Virus record (IMG/VR): IMGVR_UViG_3300030419_002835
Span: 1 to 55,531 of that record
DNA length: 55,531 nt
DNA from: a virus
Reading direction: 5' to 3' (one strand)
The notes beneath the pieces were generated by a model, which saw nothing but the letters and a program-made list of their open reading frames with translations, had not been told where the DNA came from and did no database searches. Below, in pieces: positions 1-5,120 of the stretch (positions are counted from its first letter, which is position 1; each line of letters begins with the position of its first letter). Both the position numbers and the translations under genes were made by a program.

Positions 1-14
1 ATCTAATTAACAAC

Positions 15-43
15 AAAGGAGGGCACAATTACCCTCCTTTTTT
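15..43. terminator. Rho-independent terminator, possibly bidirectional
   Basis: A perfect 9-bp stem (AAAGGAGGG / CCCTCCTTT) with an 8-nt loop runs into a T tract on the + strand; the A tract on the 5' side gives a T tract on the other strand too. It most likely ends a gene lying to the left of the window, or insulates the late block. Confidence 0.8.
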
Positions 44-48
44 AGTAG

Positions 49-205
49 TTTTCCACAGAATTATGCTAAAAAGTATTAAAAAAGCCCTTTTTAAATGGCT
101 ATCAGTTGTTTATAACGTTTTCCACAATACTGTTGAAAAGGTGTTAATTAGTGTGGAAATATGCTCATTAAGTGTGGAAAACTATGTGTAATCAGTTGTG
201 GAAAA
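49..205. promoter_or_regulatory. Cluster of cyanobacterial-type DnaA boxes (candidate origin or DnaA-binding region)
   Basis: Four perfect copies of TTTTCCACA lie within 157 bp: 49-57 and 118-126 on the + strand, 173-181 and 197-205 on the - strand. A one-mismatch copy is at 152-160 (ATTTCCACA on the - strand) and another at 131-139 (TTTTCAACA on the - strand). TTTTCCACA is the DnaA-box consensus of cyanobacterial chromosomes (established knowledge). The DNA between the first two boxes (about 60-115) is very AT-rich, like an unwinding element. Outside the cluster I noticed only imperfect matches, e.g. near 18399 inside gp7. The function as phage origin, host-DnaA titration site or regulator is inference. 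Confidence 0.6.
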
Positions 206-260
206 CTTGTTACATAGTAGACTTATTAGCCCTCTTAAATGTGCTCAGATGTTGTTATCT

Positions 261-290
261 AAGCGAGCGTAGTATAACACGAAGCGAGCG
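261..290 (+). repeat. Direct repeat AAGCGAGCG, two copies
   Basis: The GC-rich 9-mer AAGCGAGCG occurs at 261-269 and 282-290, exactly 21 bp (two helical turns) apart, in otherwise AT-rich DNA. The phased spacing suggests two protein-binding sites on one helix face (inference). The second copy lies inside the loop of the neighbouring nested inverted repeat. Confidence 0.6.
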
Positions 291-328
291 ATATTACAAG
301 GGATTTGTAATATTTTGTAGTGTTATAC
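272..328. repeat. Nested inverted repeats (two 9-bp stems)
   Basis: An outer perfect inverted repeat GTATAACAC (272-280) / GTGTTATAC (320-328) encloses an inner perfect inverted repeat ATATTACAA (291-299) / TTGTAATAT (305-313) with a 5-nt loop. The two stems could stack into one long hairpin or cruciform. There is no T tract after it, so it is not an intrinsic terminator. Confidence 0.65.
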
Positions 329-389
329 CAAACCAGTTCAGTAACAAACTAGAACCGACAGTTTAGGTTCGATTTTGTAACATAAGGTG

Positions 390-397
390 TATAAATA
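390..397 (+). promoter_or_regulatory. Late promoter box TATAAATA
   Basis: Exact T4 late-promoter consensus TATAAATA, 71 nt before the 469 gene. It is followed immediately by a sigma-70 promoter at 409-437, giving tandem late and early-type control. Confidence 0.65.
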
Positions 398-408
398 CTG
401 ACAATCTA

Positions 409-437
409 TTGACAACAACTCTCAGGTATTCTATGAT
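409..437 (+). promoter_or_regulatory. Sigma-70 type promoter (TTGACA-17-TATGAT)
   Basis: TTGACA at 409-414, a 17-nt spacer and TATGAT at 432-437 match the housekeeping sigma-factor consensus with one mismatch. The start would be near 444, about 25 nt before the ATG at 469, leaving room for the GGAGGT ribosome binding site. Confidence 0.7.
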
Positions 438-468
438 ACCTTAGTAACAACCAATCGGAGGTAATCCC

Positions 469-645
469 ATGGCCGTTTCTTACTATAACCGTACAGATAA
501 TAAGTATAGAATAACCCTGGAATTATCAGTCGAAGATGACTTTAATCCAAGGCAAATTGATTGGCGTAAAGTATTAGATTTGCACCCTAATGAGGTAGTG
601 CAATGTTATACTGAAGATCTGAGTAATCCTGTCAGTGATTATTAA
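469..645 (+). CDS. Small conserved-type cyanophage protein, function unknown (58 aa)
   Basis: A 58-codon gene with a strong ribosome binding site (GGAGGT, 6 nt before ATG) and tandem promoters upstream. The product is acidic at its C-terminus and has an alternating polar/hydrophobic N-terminal half (YRITLELSVEDD) followed by FNPRQIDWRKVLDL, which reads as a beta strand pair plus helix. From memory, similar short proteins with the pattern DDFNP-x-Q-I-x-W occur in other cyanophages, always without known function. No membrane segment or catalytic motif is visible. The good start signals make it a real gene; the role is unknown, and the host-type promoter suggests early expression. Confidence 0.75.
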   Translation: MAVSYYNRTDNKYRITLELSVEDDFNPRQIDWRKVLDLHPNEVVQCYTEDLSNPVSDY

Positions 646-741
646 TTGGGCCCTTTAAAGTGTCCTACTAGTGTAACACAGTCCTTGGCAAGACTTTAAA
701 CTACCAGTGTTAACAATCCAACCCTAATTTGGTGTTTTATT

Positions 742-846
742 ATGTCTAAAACCTTTGCAATCTTCCTTCTAGAAAATGCAAACAATGGCAATGACATTTT
801 GGCAGTGCTCGATGATATCTCGGAGGTGACAGATACAGTCCTATAA
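742..846 (+). CDS. Very small protein, unknown (34 aa)
   Basis: A 34-codon frame from ATG to TAA. The peptide has a short hydrophobic N-terminus (FAIFLL) and the segment NGNDILAVLDDI, a pattern I associate with small unknown proteins of marine phages (from memory, not searched). There is no convincing ribosome binding site (TTGGTGTTTTATT precedes ATG) and no clear promoter, so expression is uncertain. Just after its stop lies a 10-bp direct repeat and a strong hairpin, so it may be a shortened remnant of a longer gene. Chance open frame is the alternative. Confidence 0.4.
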   Translation: MSKTFAIFLLENANNGNDILAVLDDISEVTDTVL

Positions 847-880
847 GTAACACAAACTGAATACTACAGTAAGTAACACA
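845..880 (+). repeat. Direct repeat AAGTAACACA, two copies
   Basis: AAGTAACACA occurs at 845-854 (overlapping the stop codon of the 34-aa frame) and 871-880, 26 bp apart. Related GTAACAC words appear just upstream near 671. Function unknown. Confidence 0.5.
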
Positions 881-890
881 CAGTAAAGCA

Positions 891-925
891 AATAAGGGCA
901 TCGTGGTTGACACTTTGCCCTTATT
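891..925 (+). terminator. Hairpin, terminator-like
   Basis: Perfect 10-bp stem AATAAGGGCA (891-900) / TGCCCTTATT (916-925) with a 15-nt loop. The T tract is poor, so termination may be weak. The loop contains TTGACA (907-912), but no -10 element lies at the proper distance. Confidence 0.5.
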
Positions 926-1068
926 ATGTTAGCCTCTAGTTAGTAATGCGTATGGACAGTGTTTTTGTTCTTATGTGTTCCCGTGCGGCGGCGCGATGCC
1001 CGTATATAAAAAGGTTAACTACCCTAACCTACAGAGGTGACAATTCGAGAGAGCTTTATCGATATATA

Positions 1069-1110
1069 AAAAAAATCCCGCAGAAAATTTTCACCATCTG
1101 GGGGTTTTTT
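1069..1110. terminator. Rho-independent terminator
   Basis: An A tract, CCC-G-CAGA stem arm (1077-1084), loop, TCTG-G-GGG arm (1097-1104) and six T residues form a terminator with one internal G/G mismatch. It sits 40 nt before the TTG start of the next gene and separates it from the upstream signals. Confidence 0.6.
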
Positions 1111-1149
1111 AATATATACTATTAACCAACATGAGGAGGTAAAAACGTT

Positions 1150-1383
1150 TTGGATGAAACGGTAACAACATATCACATTTATGCAAAAGATAAATGTTTA
1201 TACCATAATCTAGAGAAAGAAGATTTCGAAGAGAAATGGCAACTCTTAAATGTTATGGTTGGATTAATTAAAACGGACTATGTAGAATCAGATTTATCAT
1301 ATATCGAACTAGCGCCCAAAGTGGGTATGGGAGGCCCTGGTAGGGTTATCCACAAACAAGAATGGGAAGAACATTCATATTGA
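1150..1383 (+). CDS. Small hypothetical protein with TTG start (77 aa)
   Basis: The start is TTG at 1150: a strong AGGAGGT lies 9 nt upstream, while the nearest upstream ATG (1131) is followed at once by an in-frame stop. The 77-residue product (YHIYAKDKCLYHNL, then EDFEEKWQLLNVMVGLI) looks like a small mixed alpha/beta protein and has a Gly-rich turn near residue 58 (KVGMGGPGRV). I recognise no family; cyanophages carry many such short genes. Its TGA stop overlaps the -35 box of the promoter for the next gene, so the two genes abut tightly but are probably transcribed differently. Confidence 0.75.
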   Translation: MDETVTTYHIYAKDKCLYHNLEKEDFEEKWQLLNVMVGLIKTDYVESDLSYIELAPKVGMGGPGRVIHKQEWEEHSY

Positions 1384-1408
1384 CACTATACATATAACAG
1401 TGTATAAT
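1380..1408 (+). promoter_or_regulatory. Perfect sigma-70 consensus promoter (TTGACA-17-TATAAT) with operator-like palindrome
   Basis: TTGACA at 1380-1385 and TATAAT at 1403-1408 are separated by exactly 17 nt, a full consensus match. An inverted repeat TATACA (1387-1392) / TGTATA (1401-1406) overlaps the spacer and -10 box and resembles an operator. The start would be near 1415, 17 nt before the glycosyltransferase ATG. Confidence 0.8.
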
Positions 1409-1431
1409 TGAAATGAAGGTTATTAAACACT

Positions 1432-2235
1432 ATGGCAAAAGGATTTACTGTAAAAACTGTTGCACCTAAGAAGAAAGAACCTGATTGGGATATAGATGCA
1501 ATTAAAGCAAGAATGAAAGGAAAGAGTATAGTCTTTTGCCTACCTGGTAGAGGATGCTCTTTTATCTTTTTAAAGAATTTTGTACAATTATGTTTTGATA
1601 TTGTACAAAACGGAATGAGTATTCAGATAAGTCAAGACTACTCATCAATGGTTAACTTTGCAAGATGTAAGTGTTTAGGTGCTAATGTATTACGTGGGCC
1701 TAAGCAAGTACCTTGGGATGGTAAACTTAAGTATGATTATCAACTATGGATTGACTCGGATATTGTCTTTGATACACAGAAGTTCTGGCAGTTATGTGAT
1801 CTTGCGTATCCTGCAGAAGCAATTAAAGAAGATGGTACAACCGATGAAGAACTATTAAAGAGTCATGCAATTGCTGCAGGTTGGTATGCCACTGAAGATG
1901 GACGCACAACCTCTGTAGCACACTGGTTAGAAGAAGATGATTTCCGCAAGAATGGTGGAGTTATGAATCATGAAACTGTGGAATCCATTTCTAAGCGTAA
2001 GAAACCCTTTACTGTTGATTATACAGGGTTTGGTTGGGTAATGATTAAGAACGGTGTCTTTGAAAATATGGAATATCCTTGGTTTGCTCCTAAGATGCAA
2101 ATCTTTGAGTCTGGTAATGTACAAGATATGTGTGGAGAAGACGTTAGTTTCTGTTTAGATGCAAAGGATATGGGACATGAGATCTGGTGCGACCCTCGGA
2201 TCAGAGTAGGCCACGAAAAAACTCGCGTTATTTAA
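1432..2235 (+). CDS. GT-A-like glycosyltransferase
   Basis: A 267-residue protein with the hallmarks of a nucleotide-sugar glycosyltransferase of GT-A fold: a buried strand after the basic N-terminus (SIVFCLPGR, about residue 31-40), a long helix, then the strand-plus-DxD motif WIDSDIVF with D108-S-D110 as likely metal and sugar-nucleotide ligands, and a C-terminal GEDVSFCLDAKD followed by DPRIRVGHEK, which resembles the acidic base plus conserved GH of such enzymes. Substrate is unknown; virion proteins, lipopolysaccharide or modified DNA are all possible. It stands alone behind a perfect host-type promoter rather than in a late operon, so early expression is likely. The fold is inferred from motifs only. 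Confidence 0.65.
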   Translation: MAKGFTVKTVAPKKKEPDWDIDAIKARMKGKSIVFCLPGRGCSFIFLKNFVQLCFDIVQNGMSIQISQDYSSMVNFARCKCLGANVLRGPKQVPWDGKLKYDYQLWIDSDIVFDTQKFWQLCDLAYPAEAIKEDGTTDEELLKSHAIAAGWYATEDGRTTSVAHWLEEDDFRKNGGVMNHETVESISKRKKPFTVDYTGFGWVMIKNGVFENMEYPWFAPKMQIFESGNVQDMCGEDVSFCLDAKDMGHEIWCDPRIRVGHEKTRVI

Positions 2236-2242
2236 TTAAATT

Positions 2243-2389
2243 ATGGCAAAAATTGGTGCGGGTTTAATGAAATCCGATTATTTAGAGCAAAAACCGAAAA
2301 AAACTCGTCAAGGAGCAGGCAAACATACCAAATATGCCGCTTCTTCTCGAAATAATAAGTCAAAAAAGTACAGAGGACAAGGAAGATAA
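2243..2389 (+). CDS. Small basic protein (48 aa), unknown
   Basis: A 48-codon gene starting 7 nt after the glycosyltransferase stop and ending just before a terminator, so the two probably form one transcript. The product is strongly basic (many Lys/Arg), with a KKTRQG-x-G-K-x-T-K-YAASSRN pattern and a C-terminal RGQGR tail, suggesting binding to nucleic acid or to an acidic partner. I have the impression that near-identical short proteins are widespread in T4-like cyanophages, but cannot name one. No ribosome binding site of strength is seen; coupling to the upstream stop may serve instead. Confidence 0.7.
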   Translation: MAKIGAGLMKSDYLEQKPKKTRQGAGKHTKYAASSRNNKSKKYRGQGR

Positions 2390-2393
2390 CTAC

Positions 2394-2418
2394 GGGAGGC
2401 AGAAATGCCTCCTTTTTT
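2394..2418 (+). terminator. Rho-independent terminator
   Basis: Perfect 7-bp stem GGAGGCA (2395-2401) / TGCCTCC (2406-2412) with a GAAA tetraloop and six T residues. It ends the glycosyltransferase/basic-protein transcript. Confidence 0.9.
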
Positions 2419-2454
2419 CATGTGTAAATAGAAAAAAATCGGGAAATTAGGAAA

Positions 2455-2637
2455 ATGAATGATTTTCTAGACAACTTGGGTAATCATCAACACCAAAAAA
2501 TGCTTAGAGAAATCGCAAATGATGATATAACTCCTAAAAAAAGAGATAAAAAGGTAATAAATGACTTATATGAAGCAGTTCCAGACGAAGATGGACTGGA
2601 TTATGACATCAGCCAGGTTCCTTTAGCAGAATTTTAG
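2455..2637 (+). CDS. Small acidic hypothetical protein (60 aa)
   Basis: A 60-residue frame with ATG preceded by TTAGGAAA, a modest ribosome binding site. The protein is highly charged, with a helical N-terminal half (MNDFLDNLGNHQHQKMLREIAND) and an acidic, probably flexible C-terminus (VPDEDGLDYDISQVPLAEF). No motif is recognised. It lies between a terminator and the baseplate genes, so it may be the first gene of the baseplate transcript. Chance occurrence is less likely given the codon pattern and the ribosome binding site, but the function is unknown. Confidence 0.6.
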   Translation: MNDFLDNLGNHQHQKMLREIANDDITPKKRDKKVINDLYEAVPDEDGLDYDISQVPLAEF

Positions 2638-2688
2638 TAGTAAACCCTTACTAAATAACTTAGATAATAGTATTATTTTTATAATTTA

Positions 2689-3117
2689 ATGCCTGTACAG
2701 CGAGTCAGTAAATCATTTAAAGATATTAGCGCCTCTTTTAAGGTTAATCCGATTACGGATGATCTTATTGCGCTAAAAGATGAGAATGCCATTGCTCGTT
2801 CGGTGATGAACCTTGTATTTACAAATAAAGGTGAAAGAATGTTTCAGAATGATATAGGTTCACAAGTACAAAGTATACTTTTTGAAAATCTTAATGATAT
2901 TACTGCCGATTCCGTTAAGGATGAAATTGAAAATGTCATTCAAAACTATGAACCTAGAGTGAATTTAATAGATGTTGAGGTTTTAAACTCTGAAAAGTTC
3001 AATGATCTTGCATTTAAAGCTGATCGACATGAACTCAACGTCAAGATTACATATGAAATTGTTGGAATTAATGCCCAACCACAACAGTTATCATTCGCCT
3101 TAGAGCCCACACGATAA
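2689..3117 (+). CDS. 25: gp25 baseplate wedge subunit
   Basis: 142 residues, close to T4 gp25 (132). It shows the GPW/gp25 family pattern: a segment setting out the first and last constraints (AIARSVMNLVFTNKGERMFQNDIGSQVQSILFENL, residues about 36-70) followed by IENVIQNYEPRVNLIDVEV (about 84-102), and the EPR signature that holds the sheath initiator core. In T4, gp25 with gp6 and gp53 forms the inner wedge and nucleates sheath assembly. Its stop and the gp6 start overlap as TAATG, implying translational coupling. In T4 this gene lies beside uvsY; here it has moved to the front of the gp6-gp7-gp8 block, as is usual in cyanophages. Confidence 0.95.
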   Translation: MPVQRVSKSFKDISASFKVNPITDDLIALKDENAIARSVMNLVFTNKGERMFQNDIGSQVQSILFENLNDITADSVKDEIENVIQNYEPRVNLIDVEVLNSEKFNDLAFKADRHELNVKITYEIVGINAQPQQLSFALEPTR

Positions 3118-5114
3118 TGCCACTAGTAAATTTCGCCAATCTGGATTTCGATCAGATAAAAACTTCTATTAAGGATTATCTTCGATCTAATTCGAATTTC
3201 ACTGACTATGATTTCGAAGGATCTAACCTATCCAGTATTGTAGATGTACTTGCGTATAACACGTATATTACTTCATACAATGCTAATATGGTATCTAATG
3301 AAGTTTTTATTGATAGTGCCACACTTAGAGAGAATGTTGTTTCTTTAGCACGAAACATTGGATATACTCCAATGTCAAGAAAATCTTCTCGTGCACTAAT
3401 TTCCTTTAGTATTGATACATCGGGTTATGCTACACAACCGGAAACCATTACTCTTAATAAAGGATTAGTTGCTACAAGTGCACGTTTTGGTAATACCAGT
3501 TATATGTTTAGTATTTTAAATGATATAACGGTTCCTGTATTAGATAATAAAGCCTATTTTGATAATATTACCGTTTTTGAAGGAACTTATACTACAAATA
3601 ACTTTACTATTGACTCTTATACACCAAATCAGAGATTTATTCTTCCAAATACGGGTATTGATATATCAACAATTCGTGTTATTGTAAAACCAACAAAAAA
3701 TAGTTCAGTTAAAACGACATATACAAAGGCAGACAGTCTTTTTGACGTTACATCTGACTCAACTGTGTTTTTTGTACAAGAAATTGAAGATGAAAGGCAT
3801 GAAATTATCTTTGGCGACGGTATTTTCGGCAAAAAACTAGATTCTCCCAATTATATTGAAGCATCTTACTTAATATCGAGTGGTGCTGAAGGAAATAATG
3901 TTCAAAAATTCGAATTTACAGGTAAATTAACCTCATCTAGAGAAGCTAGTGCTCTTACAGGTGGTATTTCTGTTATTACTACAAATGAACAGTCTTTTGC
4001 TGGTGCAGAAATTGAAAGTGTTGAATCTATTAAAAAATATGCAACGCGAATTTATGCTTCACAGAACAGAGCTGTAACTGCAAGAGATTATGAAACCATT
4101 GTACCGACTTTATATCCAGAAACTGAATCAGTTGCTGTTTTTGGTGGAGAAGAATTAGATCCTCCACAATTTGGTAAGGTTTACATTAGTGTTAAACCTG
4201 TGAATGGTGCATATCTCTCCAGTATGATTAAAGATAATATTAAGAGAGATATTAAACAGTATGCGGTTGCAGGAATAGTCCCTGAAATCATTGATTTAAA
4301 ATATCTTTATATTGAACCTGATATAAATGTATATTACAATACTAATTTAGCTAGATCAGCGAGTTCTATTACAAGTATTGTATCAACTAACGTTGAAAGA
4401 TATGCAGATTCTACAGAATTGAATAAATTTGGTGCAAGATTCAAATATAGTGAATTTTTACAGATAATTGATGAGAGTAATGCAGCGATTACATCCAATA
4501 TTACTACAATTGTGATGAGAAGGGATTTAAGAACTGTTTTAAATAGTTTTGCTGAGTATGAAATTTGTTTTGGTAATAGATTCCATGTTAAAAACCATGG
4601 ACATTCTCCAAAATATGGAGTTGGATACAATATTAAATCTTCCGGATTTACCGTAAGTGGAATTCCTGGTACTGTATATCTTGCTGATATGCCATATGGT
4701 GATTTACAAGAGGGAACTGTTAATTTAATAAGATTAAGTTCTCCAACTGATCCTATTATTGTCAAAAGAGATGTAGGTGAAATAGATTATATTAAAGGAG
4801 AGGTTAAACTTCATCCGATAAATATTACTTCAACAGTCCTTAATAAAGGGTTCCCTGTTATTGAAGTGTCAGCCGTTCCTTACTCTAATGACGTGATTGG
4901 ATTACAGGATCTTTATTTGCAACTAGATATTAATAACACAACCATTGCTTCCATTTCTGATCGGATATCTTCTGGTAATGATATTTCAGGATCAAATTAT
5001 ATTGTATCTTCAAGTTATGCAAACGGTGGATTGGTTCGTGGGACTCCCCAAATAGTTACATCAGGATCAACAGCATCCACAACACCTATATTAGCAACCA
5101 CTTCGTCCTATTAA
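3117..5114 (+). CDS. 6: gp6 baseplate wedge protein
   Basis: 665 residues, matching T4 gp6 (660). The N-terminus (FDQIKTSIKDYLRSNSNFTDYDFEGSN... then LSSIVDVLAYNTYI and the ARNIGYTPMS segment near residue 80) is the typical gp6/baseplate J-like start, and the middle contains the ENVVSLARNIG and ARDYETIVPTLYPE segments (about residue 320-335) that characterise this family. gp6 dimers form the continuous ring of the inner baseplate and drive the change from hexagon to star. It is coupled to gp25 by a 1-nt overlap and followed after 6 nt by gp7. The C-terminal 60 residues are Ser/Thr-rich low-complexity sequence. Confidence 0.93.
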   Translation: MPLVNFANLDFDQIKTSIKDYLRSNSNFTDYDFEGSNLSSIVDVLAYNTYITSYNANMVSNEVFIDSATLRENVVSLARNIGYTPMSRKSSRALISFSIDTSGYATQPETITLNKGLVATSARFGNTSYMFSILNDITVPVLDNKAYFDNITVFEGTYTTNNFTIDSYTPNQRFILPNTGIDISTIRVIVKPTKNSSVKTTYTKADSLFDVTSDSTVFFVQEIEDERHEIIFGDGIFGKKLDSPNYIEASYLISSGAEGNNVQKFEFTGKLTSSREASALTGGISVITTNEQSFAGAEIESVESIKKYATRIYASQNRAVTARDYETIVPTLYPETESVAVFGGEELDPPQFGKVYISVKPVNGAYLSSMIKDNIKRDIKQYAVAGIVPEIIDLKYLYIEPDINVYYNTNLARSASSITSIVSTNVERYADSTELNKFGARFKYSEFLQIIDESNAAITSNITTIVMRRDLRTVLNSFAEYEICFGNRFHVKNHGHSPKYGVGYNIKSSGFTVSGIPGTVYLADMPYGDLQEGTVNLIRLSSPTDPIIVKRDVGEIDYIKGEVKLHPINITSTVLNKGFPVIEVSAVPYSNDVIGLQDLYLQLDINNTTIASISDRISSGNDISGSNYIVSSSYANGGLVRGTPQIVTSGSTASTTPILATTSSY

Positions 5115-5120
5115 TCGCAG

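Larger units (their letters stand above)
1..468. other. Intergenic control region before the late block
   Basis: This 468-bp stretch holds no gene I would accept. In order it contains a terminator (15-43), the DnaA-box cluster (49-205), two AAGCGAGCG direct repeats (261-269 and 282-290), nested inverted repeats (272-328), a short inverted repeat GAACC/GGTTC (352-356 and 366-370), a T4-type late promoter box (390-397) and a sigma-70 promoter (409-437). The only long open frame (172-366) starts within the box repeats, has no ribosome binding site and encodes an unremarkable Cys/Leu-rich peptide, so it is left out. Confidence 0.7.
847..1149. other. Intergenic stretch with two hairpins and a GC-rich patch
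   Basis: About 300 bp without an accepted gene. It holds a perfect 10-bp hairpin (891-925), a sharply GC-rich patch (about 979-1001) in otherwise AT-rich DNA, and an A/T-flanked terminator (1069-1110). A 59-codon open frame beginning at ATG 946 runs through the GC patch and the terminator; it lacks a ribosome binding site and is not accepted. Confidence 0.6.

Noticed and set aside
172-366. 64-codon open frame on + strand
   Set aside because: Starts within the DnaA-box repeats at a non-ATG codon, lacks a ribosome binding site, covers the palindromes and gives a composition unlike other products in the window.
907-930. Possible sigma-70 promoter from TTGACA in the 891-925 hairpin loop
   Set aside because: The only TATGTT-like -10 lies 12 nt away; no element at 16-18 nt.
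946-1125. 59-codon open frame through the GC-rich patch
   Set aside because: No ribosome binding site and it runs through a terminator; the peptide has no recognisable pattern. Could be revisited with conservation data.
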